DNA of 64,000 nt from Rhizopus arrhizus (GCA_024220505.1 JAKZZE010000021.1:124001-188000); one strand, 5' to 3'. Positions 33,804-46,600 are shown, counted from the stretch's first letter. Made by a program: numbers and translations. Notes: generated by a model not told the origin, from the letters alone.

Positions 33804-36800
33804 ATGTCTTCTGCAATCAATTCTATTTCAGATCAATCCGCTATATACTACTACAAGTCTTTTGTCAACTTTATCAACATACAGTCCAAGACTTATGCTG
33901 ATAGGGTCTTTGTTCGCTACTATTCAAACAATACTTTCAAGATGTTAACATATTCTGAAGTTGATCGTATCACTACTAATCTCGCTTGTGAATGGGCTGA
34001 AAAGAAGAATGGATTTGAAGTCGTTTCTTATATCAATGATCACAATGTAGATTATATGATCACCATGTTTGCTTTGATGAAGCTAAGAATTATTTTCCTT
34101 GCGATATCTCCTCGTAATTCTGAACCTGCCATTATTAACTTGTTGCAGAAGACACAATCTAAATTAATCTTCGCTACGCCTAAATATGAGTCTATCGCTC
34201 AAAGTGCTGCTGCCAAAATAGATGGAGCTAAACTTACTGTGATCCAACCATTAGACATCGAAGCTATGCTAAATCAACCTCTTAATCCTCGTTACAAAGA
34301 AATCCTTGATTTCAACTTTACTGAAAAAGATATTGATCAGCCTGCATTAATTATTCACAGGTATATTTTTTATTTTTGCGTCCTTATGCAAAATTAACAT
34401 TCGTCTTTCTTTAGCTCTGGATCTACCAATTTCCCCAAGCCTATCTATCTCAGTAACAGATATTTGCTCAATGCCTCTAGTTTCTTCCAGCTTTACAAAG
34501 AGCAATATTCTCATGTTCATCCTATGAACAAAGATGATACAATGCTTGCCTGTGTACCACTGTAAGATTCTCACATGAACAACAAAAGAAACAGAACTAA
34601 CATGAGGTTTTTTTGTAGCTCCCACTTATTCGGATTATTTTGTTTGGGCTCTGTTGCTTTCGTTGGTGCAAGCACCATCTTTTTGAAAGGGCTTCCTCCT
34701 TCCCAAAAGGAAATTGACTTTGCCTTGAGACACAACAAATGCACTGTTATGGCCGCTCCTCCTATTATTCTTGAACAAATGATTCCTTACTTGCAAGAAC
34801 ACAATGACTTTTCTGCTGTCCAGCGTCTCAAATTTATTCTCTTTGGTGGTGCTCCTTTTAAGCGTGAAGCAGGTGAATGGTTTCAGGCACATAATGTCAA
34901 TGTTCGTAATGCTTATGGCTCTACAGAGATGAATGTTACTATGTGTGCAGATTTGAATCCTAAAAGCAAGAATTGGAATTCACTTCTTCCTATTTGGAAT
35001 TTCTCTTCAGAACCATACATTGTTCTTGAAAACACGGATGATGGTTTAAAGCACTTGTATCTTACTTCCAATAGCCCTGCTATAGCACTTGGTGTATCAA
35101 ATCGTCCTGATGGTGGCTTTGATAGTAACGACTTATTCAGAGAGGACCCGGAAGCACCTGGTTGTTACATCTATATGGGTAGACGAGATGATACATTGAT
35201 TATGGAAAATGGTGAAAAAACAAACCCTATGCCCATAGAATCAACCATTCGCCAAAGTCCTATGGTCAAACAAGTTGCCGTCTTGGGTCATGGTTATCAA
35301 TGTACTTCTGCTCTTATTGAAATTGATTTGGATTATGCTATAAATTATGGCCCTGAAGAAATTATTACCGCCGTCCATGAGGCTGTAGAGGATGCTAACA
35401 AGGAATGTCCTAGCCACAGTACCATCTTACCCCAAATGGTCAAGATTCTTCCTTTTAGCAAGTCTTTGCCTTCTACTGATAAAGGAACTGTCATGCGCAA
35501 GAAAGCAGAGGTCATGTACAAGGATATAGTTGAAAAGCTCTACAAGGACTTTTTGGAAGGCCCCAATCATACACTTGAAACTGACTCCTCATCTTGGACA
35601 CCTGAACAGACTGAATCCTTTTTGGTTAAAAGCGCTGCCGAGGTCTTACGCTTGTCTGAGTCTGTCTTTAATGATCACTCAAAGTCTGTTTTTGATCTGG
35701 GCCTTAACTCCTTAACAGCTATCCAACTACGTAATGCTATTGCAAAGAGCTTTAGTAACGTCCCTCAGAACTTCTTGTTTCAGCATCCTACTATATCATC
35801 CATGCGTGAAGCCTTACTGTCTGAAAACCAGGTTGATCCTGCTCAAGTCATCGAGACACGTTATCAGCAAACTCAAGAATTAGCTCAGGCTTATGTCGAG
35901 CGAGCTAAAGATGATTTCCCAGTAGCCAAGAACGAATACGAAATTGAAAAGAAGGAAAAGGTTGTTATGCTCAGTGGTGCTACCGGTTCTCTTGGTGCCT
36001 TTATTTTGCGAGATCTGTTAAAGGATGCCTCTGTCAGAAAGGTCTATTGTTTAGTCCGTGGTAAAGAGTCTGATTTGTATAGCCGTTTGGTAAAGGCCTT
36101 GGAATCTCGCCACCTTGATTCTTCTTTATTGAAAAGTGATCGTGTTGAAGCCTTGCCTATGCGTTTGAATGAACCCTATCTTGGCTTCACAAAGGAACGC
36201 TATGAACAACTCAAGGAAGAAGTTACTATCGTTCAACATTGCGCCTGGCTCTTGGATTTCAACATGGCTATTGATCACTATGACAAAGAATGTATTGCAC
36301 CCTTCTATAATCTGCTCAAGTTTGCCTATCGCCAAGTCAATCCTATGCATGTTCACTTTATTTCCAGTGTCAGTGCTAGTGCTGGCTTAGGCTCTGAAAT
36401 TGAAGAAAAGCCTCTCCCATTTAACTCTCGCGTTGCTATGCCTATGGGTTATGCTCACTCTAAATTTGTTTGTGAGATCTTGCTAAATTATCTTACAAAA
36501 GAAAAGAACTTTCCTTGTTACGTCGAACGTGTCGGTCAAGTTTGTGGTGACTCCGAGAACGGTGTTTGGAATACTTCTGAACAATTCCCTCTTATGTTTA
36601 TTGCTGGTGGCTCTCTGATGCACAAGATGCCTAAGCTCGATACTGATGTTGATTGGGTCTCTGTTGATTATGCTGCTGCTGCTATTGTTGCTATCATGAT
36701 CCGTTCATCCCAACTTTCAGCAGACGAAGACAACTCAATTTATCATATCGTCAATCCTCGTGTTATTACTTGGGAGGATGTCCTTACAGCAATGAGATCC

Positions 36801-37058
36801 AATGGTATGAAGTTTGATACAGTAGATCCAGCCGAATGGGTTAATGTTCTCTCAAAAGACGATACCAACCCTGCATTCCGTCTCATGTCCTTTTATGAAG
36901 ACAGTTTCAAGAATGAATTCAAAATGCCAATCTGGCAGACAAAGAAAACATGCGATACCGCACCTATTCTTGGCCAATCTCCTACTGTTGATCCTATACT
37001 CTTCAAGAAGTACTTGAGTCATTGGCAATCAGTTGGCTTTTATAACCCAAATAATTAA
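33804..37058 (+). CDS. NRPS-like adenylate-forming reductase (A-T-R), 1047 residues
   Basis: Activates a carboxylic acid with ATP, loads it on a carrier domain and releases it reductively with NAD(P)H as an aldehyde. Three exons (33804-34360, 34415-34561, 34619-37058) sum to 3144 nt. The adenylation domain spans residues 1 to about 530: core SSGSTNFPK (186-194) spans the first junction, and AYGSTEM is at 333-339. The carrier domain has FDLGLNSLTAIQL with the pantetheine serine at 599. The terminal reductase is a Lys2-type SDR with SGATGSLGAF (first motif Gly 688) and catalytic YAHSK (846-850). The A3 motif has N-F where T-G is usual, which may affect activity or substrate. It lacks a condensation domain, so it is not a peptide synthetase. 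It is not Lys2 itself (shorter, different core). The substrate cannot be read from sequence. No biosynthetic neighbours are visible. Confidence 0.93.
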
Positions 37059-38229
37059 CTTATTTTCTCATTTTAACATATTCATTTTGTAATTATTAAA
37101 ATAAAGCAATACATTTTTGAAGAATACTATTAAAATCGGTATTTGGGATGTTTGGAAACATGTGTTAATTAATGTAATATACAATATGTATTATTTAATT
37201 GGCCCATCCACTCAGTATGAACTCTTAATGATATTAAGCTTGTACGTAAGAATATATTGAGAAAATTCATATTGAGGACAGTGCCACATTACTCTTCTTA
37301 TGAATAGCAATAAAAATAACAAAATTCGATTTTTCCTAGTTATAAGGATGGATATGTTTTCATTACTTATACGCATATTTTGATTGCCAGAGAACTTGAT
37401 TATCTCTATGGAAATAACCAAGTAATGACCCTCAGAGGATATGCCAAGCTTTTTAGTAGAATTTCAAAGACTATTGGCTGATGAGACTTTATCAGATTAT
37501 TAAGCATAGATATATTCCTTTTGATGACGGTAATAACACTGTTTTATTGCTAGGTGCTTGCTTGCATTCAGGAGCGCCATGATCAAGTTCGTAGCACTAT
37601 TTACTGTATGTTGTCATTTTCTTCCAACATGTATGAATATAAATTTTACATTCTTCTTTCGATTTGCAGTTAGCATCGACCCAAGGAACGACATGAGCCA
37701 GATTTAGGAATGAATCAGATTAAGTATTAGGAATACAATCAAGAACAATATACGCAAATTCAAGAAAAGCATCTATCGGAATAATTCACAATTTCCATAT
37801 CATGTATTAAACCATGATTTGATAAGATGTGTCGCAAATTTTCTAACAGGTAATGAGGACATACCTAAGAAAGACGTTGCAGATTCACGCGGCGGATAAC
37901 GGAACTGGATCTGCAAGTAAGCTTGGAGGTGTACTATAGTTTGTCCATTTCAAAAAGAAATCCACTCTCACAGTCCATTAGGCGAAGCTCATCATTATCG
38001 AAATTAATCTTCTATTAACGGTTCGAACCTTATCTTCAAACCATCAATCCAATGTAAGACTGCCAAGTATTTGAGATACACTCCAATGCGCAGCTTCAAC
38101 GATAACGTGTATATTTGAATTCATGCCAGCAGAATATAGAGAGTTTTAAAAGATCTCAGGTGAAATTTCAAAAAAATACCAAGTTTGTTTATCTAATGAC
38201 TGTGCTCATGCACACGGTCTTAGAGCATT
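37059..38229. other. Intergenic; possible relic of a secreted-protein gene near 37579
   Basis: At 37579 ATG opens MIKFVALFT, then a donor gtatgt (37606) and, after about 64 bp, a ttgcag acceptor followed by LASTQGTT and a stop. This looks like the signal-peptide exon of a fungal secreted protein that has decayed. Nothing else is recognised. Confidence 0.25.
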
Positions 38230-38331
38230 GGTAGGACCATCACCTTTGTCAAGAGGCTTAGCGCTATTAAACAAAAAAAAAATAACGTTGAAGATAGTAA
38301 ATATTAAACCTGATTTTATTTACTGTATAAA

Positions 38332-38649
38332 TTAACATTGGCCATCTTGAGGAGGTTTAAGAATATCAGATTTAGAACCACGAATGTCATAGCATCTTTG
38401 TACATATTTAAGATAACCAGCGCAACCAGAAATTGAGTACCCACAGCCTGAGCCACTTCCACTAGAACATGACAACTGACTTTTCATGTATTCATAAGCT
38501 TCATAACATTGCTGTTGATTTCTCCATTGCCAGTAGCAGTTTCCAGAAGCACCAGCAGGACCTCTGTAACTTACAACACAGTTACTACCAGCAGCAGCGA
38601 GCATAAAACAGCAGAAAAAGGTCAAAAGGCTCAAAACAAGCTTATACAT
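38332..38649 (-). CDS. Small secreted eight-cysteine protein, paralogue 1
   Basis: A 105-residue single-exon frame. A hydrophobic signal peptide (residues 1-21) probably ends at LAAAG. The mature 84 residues hold eight cysteines (24, 38, 48, 61, 69, 76, 86, 105), enough for four disulfides. They also hold aromatic runs (YWQW, CYEAYEYM) and a Gly/Ser loop (SSGSGSGCGYS). No known toxin or hydrophobin signature is recognised; the cysteine spacing is not that of hydrophobins, which have paired CC. The gene at 58416 is a paralogue: about 10 residues differ, all cysteines are kept, and residues 30-83 are identical. Small secreted cysteine-rich proteins often act at the cell surface or on other organisms, but a role here is unproven. 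Confidence 0.85.
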   Translation of the reverse strand: MYKLVLSLLTFFCCFMLAAAGSNCVVSYRGPAGASGNCYWQWRNQQQCYEAYEYMKSQLSCSSGSGSGCGYSISGCAGYLKYVQRCYDIRGSKSDILKPPQDGQC

Positions 38650-38686
38650 AATTTATTTATAATAAAAAAAAAGTTTCTGAAAGGAG

Positions 38687-38694
38687 TATTTATA
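38687..38694 (-). promoter_or_regulatory. TATA box of secreted-protein paralogue 1
   Basis: TATAAATA on the minus strand, 38-45 bp before the ATG. The same element and the following ACTCCTTTCA are conserved before the paralogue at 58416. Confidence 0.55.
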
Positions 38695-39284
38695 CATGAT
38701 TTATACAGTGTCTGTTTTAGCTCATTAATATTTCTCTGTAGACTTTCCTAAAACGAAAAAATAAAAACGCATGAATAAAAAAGGATTAGCAGATTTAGAG
38801 AAAGATATCTATGTCAAGAGCAGCAAACAAATGGGACAACCCCAATTTAGACTCTAAACTATAATTGTTTGCTTTTCCGAAAGTAATTGTAAGGCAAAGT
38901 ATGCTTTGCTGTAACTATTTGTTATACATTTCATAAGGGATTGAAAAAGTAAGCTAGATTATATTAAAACATAATTTAGTATGGCGATAGGCTTTATATA
39001 CCCCAGTCGATTTCATTCTTGATGTTCTCCATCCACAAAAGGAAAAGCATAGAAAGGATCCCAAGCTATAATCTATAACTGCTGGTGTAACCTTAAACTT
39101 GGGAGTTGTCATAACCAATCATTTGTACAAAAAGAGATGGCCTTAATGATTATCAATTTGTGTATATTTCATTACAGAATAAGTCAAAGCTGGATTTATC
39201 TAGGAAAGTGACATACTTCAAAGAATTTTTTTAAAACGGTGGTCTTTCACTAGTATTTCTTACACTCCTACCTTTTATTTCCCC

Positions 39285-40620
39285 AAATGTTTTTACTCTT
39301 GATCATGCAATAAACCCACTTCAACAAAGTCACGAATTGAAACTTGCTTGCAAGCGATTTGAGCCAAAGCACCATTGTCTATAATAGAACATTCTTTCAT
39401 AAAATCATATTGGTTAGGTAAAAACAAAGTAGATATAAGAGAAACGAGACGCGTGTTGAGCAAGCTTGAGAAAATTCTTGCGTCACAGTTAATCAAGATA
39501 ATCTGTCGCCAGTTCTTCAAGGAAGTCAAATATCCTTTTTTTTTTAGAAAGTAGGCAGATACTAGTCTCCTGCCATAAGGAGGGAATAAATTTTTCGATA
39601 AAACATCACTCAACAAATTCAACATTAGATCTGAGTATTGAGTGTGCTTAAAAATTAGGTTCAAGAATACATATGATACATCATTAGGGACCAAAGCTAC
39701 TAAATTTGGGGTCTAAAACTTTGTGCAGAAATTTCATCCATACCAAATGATGACATCAAAAAAGTAGCATCAGACTCATCAAGATGATATGCAGCGGAAG
39801 TATGAGACTATTCTATTCACTGAATTGTCACATAGCATCACCTGAAAAAATCTTAGATTAAAAGTTTTGCATTATTTTCAAGAATTATTCACAGTTGGAG
39901 CAGAGACTAACAGTTCTGGGATCCAAAAGCATAGAAACAGAGCGTTGAGCCTGTCTGATAAATGCAGATTCGTTGGGATAGCCAATATCTGTCTTCCCAT
40001 GTTCGCGTCAAGTCTGTTCTGTATTGAGAATAGCAGTCTTCGTAGTTTCTTCCTGAAAGGGTTAAGTTTGCTGTTCTACTCGTGGCAAGTGAATTGTCAG
40101 TAGCGAAAGGAGCATTGCATATCGTAGGAGGTGTTGATTTTTATGTTGAAGCGCCATCAACCCACATGATGAGAGCCATAACCATGTACAAGCTTTTTGA
40201 ATTTATGTTTGATTATGTCCTACAACTTTTATAATGAAGGTGAACAGAATTTAATTCAATTATTGTACGGATTTGTCTGCTTTTGCTCAAATTTGTTCAA
40301 AAGTCCCTATTATCCACTTAGGCTAAATTACCATGCCGGAGGCCAGGTCCAGAGGATATCGATAGATCAAATTTAAAGAAACACTCAAGAAATGCGTGAT
40401 TAGCTCACTGAGGATTGAGAATTTCGATATCAGCATCAATGTGGTCGATTGACAATTCAAGTGAAACGTAGATATAGTCAATATTTGAATGACTTGCAGC
40501 TAACGACCAACGATCAGAAATTACACTGTGAAAGTAACACTGCAGAAAATACATCCATTGTCGTGGCTGCCTAGATTTTCGAGTTTATGACAAGGTTAAA
40601 AGCGTATAAATAAAATAACT
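39285..40620 (-). mobile_element. Decayed LINE fragment (endonuclease end and RT start)
   Basis: Read on the minus strand from 40620: an endonuclease-like stretch with SNIDYIYVSLELS and DIEILNPQ (about 40560-40430), then SGPGLRHGNLA matching TGFGLWRANPI. The RT N-terminal part is at 39694-39293 (SLKNWRQIILINCDARIFSSLL, then VGLLHDQE), where it stops. Both ends are truncated. The sequence is more decayed than the 9.8 kb element and may extend to about 41000 in unreadable form. Confidence 0.7.
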
Positions 40621-41514
40621 GTCTATGATTGGTCGATCAACACAAGAAAATGGATCGTAAGGTGACAATTACGAGAGATTAAGACCTTTTTAAAAATTAT
40701 GCGTGTATTTTAGAATATTACACAGAATCATATGTAACAAAAATATTAAAAGGACCCATACTACCATCCTCATGGCTTGCTTGAGCAACAGTATACCGAA
40801 AACCCTTAGAAAAATCTTAAACATAGTGAAATTTAGGTCGAAGCACAAATAAACACAATACTCAGTCCATATGTATAGTAGATGTAGAGTGCTTTTATGT
40901 CGAGAGGTATCATTTCTATTATCAATTTTCTGAAGAACAACAGAGGATAGTGATCTTAAGCGAATGTACCGGATGAGATGATGTTATGAAGATGGGTTGT
41001 TAACCTTGAAAAAGCTATTGTCATTCAGAGATAGCAACGATAAAGTCTTGCATTTATTATGATTATTATTTCTAATAGTTATAGATCAAGTCGATAAGGA
41101 GTTTGCGTAAAACGTGTATTCTTCCGGGCCCTTAAAGCTAGGATAGGAGATTTCTTAGGCTTTGTTTTAGATAAAGATACGTTAGACTAATCAAGCTTAG
41201 ATGAGTCTATGGCTGCTTCCGAGAATTTAGTCGTATCGTTAGTAAATGCACACTGAGACATCGCAAAGTATCTCTCACTGTAGTAATTGAGTGAATCAAA
41301 CTTTGAAATATTATTTAGATCAGCCAAAATTACTGATATAGTATCTGAATAAGCACCAAAAAAATATACTGGTGTTTATTCTAGGATAGTGTCTTCAATT
41401 GATGATTTGGCTGAGACAGCGTCATAGCATTTTGTATTAGTATGGAGAGCTGTGCCCGAAGAAGAGTTAATCTCAAGCATGGTAATGAGCTTCTCAGGGT
41501 TGAGCTGGACTGTG
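40621..41514. other. Intergenic, possibly very old LINE sequence
   Basis: No open frame or repeat I can name. The left part may continue the minus-strand LINE upstream of its endonuclease end, but only faint similarity is visible. Confidence 0.35.
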
Positions 41515-42225
41515 TATTTAGTTTATTTATTAGATGTAAACCCATTTGAATTACAGGGTCCTGTTTCCCACTGTTGTTTCTTTGGAATATATAGTATTTT
41601 TAGGATTTGTAGTATCTTTGGGCTTGTAACGAAAAGCGATTGTAGCGGTAACAGCAAAGATTGCTTAATAGTAACATTGTTTTCATTCTGTTAATAATAC
41701 TAACAAGATTTATTTTATTTTATTTTTTTCATCTTGGACAGGTTATCAGTTGGTAGTATTAAAAGCATATATGTATATATGCATCTCTTTTGTTTACATC
41801 AAGATATGTTTTACATAGTGTTAAAGACTATGAATCATCGTTATTGCTTCATGTCTCCTACATTTCAGCTAATCAAGCAGTACAGAATGAAAAGGATATT
41901 ACACTTGTTTGTAACCAAATCATTGTTTTACATTTTGAACAGAGATTACGCTAATTATAATTGATCCATGTTAACTGAGACATTGCTAATGTGCCACAAA
42001 GAGAAAAAAATGAATTTATGACTACTTTATTTATATTGTACGGACTATTTATCATTCAAGCGATCTATAGCAAGCTTATATATGAAAGAAATCATCTTTT
42101 CACTACATACCATTAAATATATATATATATATAAAGATAAAACATCTGTGAAAGAAGAGCAACAAAAAGTGTCGCATCCATTTTTTGAGTCTTGACAGAT
42201 TATCGATGATCACAAAGCTATCATG
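41515..42225 (+). repeat. Dispersed repeat R1, copy 2 (left arm of an inverted repeat)
   Basis: Bases 41634-42113 appear identical, as reverse complement, to 43078-43557, about 480 bp. Every stretch I compared base by base, including 231 consecutive bases, showed no difference. The copy extends further left (41515-41633) and right (to about 42225) with similarity to copy 1 at the window start. Confidence 0.9.
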
Positions 42226-42303
42226 CAACTCAGTAAATGAAATCTGCGATAGGTTTGTACATGTAATGATATTCTGGAAAATTAGGTGCAGAAAATAAAA
42301 AAG

Positions 42304-42311
42304 TATAAATA
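42304..42311 (+). promoter_or_regulatory. TATA box of the secreted-protein gene at 42383
   Basis: TATAAATA, 72 bp upstream of the ATG. It sits just outside the left arm of the inverted repeat. Confidence 0.5.
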
Positions 42312-42382
42312 AGGAATACAAATGCCTTTCTTTTTTTCCTCTATCCTTCTCACTAACTTTGAAGCAAGAAAGAAGAAGAAAA

Positions 42383-42916
42383 ATGAAGCATCTTTCATTA
42401 TTACTAGTATTGGTCATCTATGTTACTGTTTGCAAAGCTGATCTGAGATCATGGGCCTTGGGTCTTGGCAAAGGAAGTAGTGGTATTGCTGTCCCTGCAC
42501 CCAATAGCGCCAACAATTACGGCAAAGCATATGAAACTTGCTATGCAGATGCTTTAAGCCCTCGCGGCCATTCGCATGCCGCTTTAGTATTTTCACCAAA
42601 ATGCTCTGGAAACGGTTACTGGAAACTTCAGTACAAGACGGACAAAGGTATCTGTACCATGTTTGGTGACGCCGATCAAAGTGGTTGTCCTTTTACTACC
42701 TTTTGGACTGGCAAAGCACAATTTGTAGCAAAGAATGGTGGCAATGGTGAGGAATATACAGATAAAGGTGTCACTTTCATTGGCTGTGAAAATGGTGCTA
42801 GAGTGGAATTGTCAAGAGATGAATACAGATATTGTGCTAAAGATGCACCTGCAGAGAACTGCAAGACTATGACTAGCGGATCTATTTTGTCATTCTTGTG
42901 TCCCAACGATGAATAA
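42383..42916 (+). CDS. Secreted eight-cysteine protein, 177 residues
   Basis: A single exon. The signal peptide is about residues 1-19 (KHLSLLLVLVIYVTVCKA). The mature part has eight cysteines (53, 74, 91, 102, 135, 151, 160, 173) and is rich in Gly, Lys and aromatic residues (GNGYWKLQYKTDKG, FTTFWTGKAQF). It is unrelated in sequence to the 105-residue proteins at 38.3 and 58.4 kb. No catalytic motif is visible. I chose the ATG at 42383 because a leader rich in A/G (GAAGAAGAAAA) and a TATA box precede it and a signal peptide follows directly. The gene lies in the 964-bp spacer between two arms of an inverted repeat, so it may have been duplicated or moved with them. Confidence 0.82.
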   Translation: MKHLSLLLVLVIYVTVCKADLRSWALGLGKGSSGIAVPAPNSANNYGKAYETCYADALSPRGHSHAALVFSPKCSGNGYWKLQYKTDKGICTMFGDADQSGCPFTTFWTGKAQFVAKNGGNGEEYTDKGVTFIGCENGARVELSRDEYRYCAKDAPAENCKTMTSGSILSFLCPNDE

Positions 42917-43059
42917 ATGGTTAAATTTGTCAATTTTAAAGAAAAAAAGGCCAAAAAAGTAAGCAAAGGCAAAGAAGCGCTGATTACTAGATAATTTGAT
43001 CCTGTTGCATAAAATAAAAGCAAAAACTTTATAAATAGCATCTAAATGTATTCTCTTTT

Positions 43060-43680
43060 TTTTTTTTTTTTTTTTTTATGGTATGTAGTGAAAAGATGAT
43101 TTCTTTCATATATAAGCTTGCTATAGATCGCTTGAATGATAAATAGTCCGTACAATATAAATAAAGTAGTCATAAATTCATTTTTTTCTCTTTGTGGCAC
43201 ATTAGCAATGTCTCAGTTAACATGGATCAATTATAATTAGCGTAATCTCTGTTCAAAATGTAAAACAATGATTTGGTTACAAACAAGTGTAATATCCTTT
43301 TCATTCTGTACTGCTTGATTAGCTGAAATGTAGGAGACATGAAGCAATAACGATGATTCATAGTCTTTAACACTATGTAAAACATATCTTGATGTAAACA
43401 AAAGAGATGCATATATACATATATGCTTTTAATACTACCAACTGATAACCTGTCCAAGATGAAAAAAATAAAATAAAATAAATCTTGTTAGTATTATTAA
43501 CAGAATGAAAACAATGTTACTATTAAGCAATCTTTGCTGTTACCGCTACAATCGCTTAGAACTGTAGCGATGCTATGTGGCTACTAAATGACAGTAATCT
43601 CAATTTGTAAATACATGCAAATTAAAATAAAACAGTGACATATTACGATCCGGGTTTTTTGATTTTTTTTTCTTTGCTTC
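43060..43680 (-). repeat. Dispersed repeat R1, copy 3 (right arm of the inverted repeat)
   Basis: Same orientation as copy 1. It begins after a run of about 25 Ts at 43053-43077, then matches copy 2 inverted through 43557. Beyond that it matches only copy 1 (AACTGTAGCGATGCTATGTGG) until about 43680. Confidence 0.9.
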
Positions 43681-46600
43681 TTTGTTATCTGCTTTATTAG
43701 ATTCTAGCCTATTTAGATTCCTAATCCCTGATTTCCTCTGTTGTTTCAGTGGAATCTGTAATACCGTTGAGCTTGTAATATTTTCATAAGTTTGATCAAA
43801 ATAGTTATTCAGGAACTATAAAAAATGTATGAAAACATTGCTATCCTTATATGCAAAAAAAAGAAGTTTGTAATTTCAGTGTGCTTATAACCTATAGGAA
43901 GAGTGATAAGACAGTGGTATCAAAATGACTTTCTTAAACACATTCTCATATAAAAGTATGATAAGCTTAGGATATCATTACATTAACGAGTAAATCAACT
44001 AGTAAAACTTTATATTACATCAGTCAATGCCTGTTTCAGAATTTTCTAAATATCCTTTCGAATGGAAAAGTTACCTAAAAACATTGTTCTAAAAGTATAT
44101 CCTTCTTATTGGAGATATTGGTTAATTTATCATCACACTCTTGCTGATGAACTGACAATATTTGAATATTATATTGTTTTCATAACTCTAACTACTGTGG
44201 TTAGTTATGTGTAATTTATGAAGAATATGCCTATCTTATGTTTAGTAGAGGGTTTGGGATTTAATAGCGTTCAATATGTAAAGATATAACAAAATTCAAG
44301 TTTTTCTCTCCCTCTAAACAGCCACTTTTATAATCTCTAACATGATTTTGCCAATCTTAAAATGATGGTTTACTTTTAAACTGTTCCTTCTATTCCAACG
44401 TTTGCTTCTGTTGCTGCTGTGAACATAATAATTTAAAAAGATGCTTCATTCAATTAGCAGTAATTCTTGTGTTTTTATTTTGCTCTTAATAAATGAGAAA
44501 TGGCTGTGCTATTCTTCATCTTGAAATAGGTTAATTTAATAAGGCAAAAAACAATGCTTATTTTTTTTTAAAAAAAAAGACCAACATTAAACGAGTTGGC
44601 TTTTATAAACATTAACTTTATTCATTTTTCCTTTTAAATCTTCATACCATGAAAACTTTAAAAAACATTTCCATCTAGAGATTGCATTCTCCAGGCGTCT
44701 TTTTTTCATTAATAAACCAAGGTAATATATCTATTGGCCGTAACGTTGATGTACCTATATAATTTTCAAAGCCTTGCTTGCTATAAAAATAGAAAATATG
44801 CAGTTGATGTTTTTGCATTACTCAATCAAATAACTAATAATCACAGCTTGCTCTTAGGTTTCCAAGTTAGTATTATGACTATTGGAAAAGAAGCACTATT
44901 ACAATTTTTTACTGAATTGGATGGTATTGATTTTGCAGATTTGTGTGAGGCTGTTAATTGTATTGTGAAGAAACTTTAATTATTATTCAATAAATGCTTT
45001 ACATGTACTTCTCATGGTTATTGATATTCCCATTTCATAGTGAAGTGGCAATCAGTATATGATTAAGTTTATATTTTTATAAGTAAATCATTTACATTAG
45101 TTATTAGTTATGCATGAGCTGATTCTAATCATACTGTAATTTGTAAAGAGTAAGCCAGATGTCTCTTGTTCAGATATGTCTGTAGTTCACACTTTAAGAT
45201 TTGCAATACATGTGCGTGTATGCCTCTAGATCTGACTCAATGAATAACACCATAGAAGCAATTCAAAGGCTAAGAATGACTCATAAAATCAAATTATCGC
45301 CACATACTATATAGCACAATCATCGATATGGGTTTTTAATTCTCCAAGCTTAGTAATTCCTTAATCGACCGATTTATCAAACACAAACACAACAAGAATA
45401 TGGCTGATGACGCGCCCAAGACCTGCCAGGATTATTACCTTGATGAAAATTCTCTCATGCTAGCCTTTCCTTTTTTGGATTAACATTGCTAAAATGTATT
45501 TGTAAAACAAATTAAACTGACTTCATTAAAAAAAAAAATACACAATTCAATGATACATACTCTTACAGTGACACTATTTCACATAAATATTGTATCATAA
45601 AATCGATGTCATTAAATGGATACTTCAAATAAATAGTTACTCAATTTAGCAGTATTTTAACTCATAAACGATTTTGATTTGCCAGTTAATAATGTTCTAC
45701 ATTTGCAAAGTCAGGTTGTCTTGTGCCTTAATCACTTTCCAAATAAATTCGGCTTTGCTGCTTTTATAAAATATTTTAGATTCCCATGACAAAGAAATAC
45801 ACACATTTGAACTAAAACAAATGAATCACCAATATTCAAGGAAGTGGTTGACTATGAATATATTGTATGAACTAGTATTTTCTGATTGGTTGTGCAAATG
45901 TATGTTTTCCTCTTTCTGCTTGAAGTTTCATCTGCTAACCGGTTTTACAATATAAAATAGCTTTTGAAGTTTTTTATTAAATAGCCACTATAGGAGGGCA
46001 GGAATGGCAAATAATTAACATGGTAGCTAAAGAGAGTATAATAGTAGACGTTGAAAAAGTATACATTTTACTTATTTAAAAGTCATCGAGCCTTTTTATG
46101 TAGGGCTTCTTCCAATTATTAGTCACGGATTCAGGTTTCTATTCCATAGATCATGCATTCTGCAAAATGATCTTTGTTAGGGATAGCCTCCCTAGTCAGG
46201 TTCAGCATAGTTTTTATTGTCAGTTTCATCGAGAAATGCTGTTTCAAATTGAAATAGTATACATATAAAGTTTAAGAGTCGAGAAAGATACAATTTATTA
46301 TAACGCTTGTCGAGTATTAGCTCTACAAAATTAGGCAATTTTATAAAGTAAATAAGCTTAGATCTTATCATGTTATAGTTGAGCTTTGGACTTACCATGA
46401 AATACTGCTTCAAGCTAATTAAACAAAATCGGCTTTGAATTTTCTATTAGGTTGTTTATTTTATTTGACCCTCTTCAGAGGCTCATATCATATGATCCCA
46501 ACACTTTACTATAGCCATTTGGATATTTATAACTTTATTTTTGAGTATATTTAAAAGCAGTAAAGAATAGAGAAGCACATTTTGCCCAATCTGTAGAGCA

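Larger units (their letters stand above)
38230..39115 (-). repeat. Inverted segmental duplication, copy 1 (with secreted-protein gene)
   Basis: This stretch, read on the minus strand, matches 57935-58780 on the plus strand: promoter, leader, coding region and part of the 3' flank. Matching landmarks outside the gene include TTTCAATCCCTTATGAAA and GATCCTTTCTATGCTTTTC. Divergence is greater outside the coding part. Confidence 0.88.

Noticed and set aside
33804..37058. Lys2 alpha-aminoadipate reductase
   Set aside because: The domain order is similar, but the protein is shorter than Lys2 and its adenylation core differs; it better fits the stand-alone adenylate-forming reductases.
38010..38035. 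GGTTCGAACC near 38020 as a tRNA B box
   Set aside because: No A box, acceptor stem or cloverleaf can be drawn around it.
39867..40103. Plus-strand ORF of 78 codons
   Set aside because: The minus strand here aligns with LINE ORF2, so the plus ORF is a shadow.
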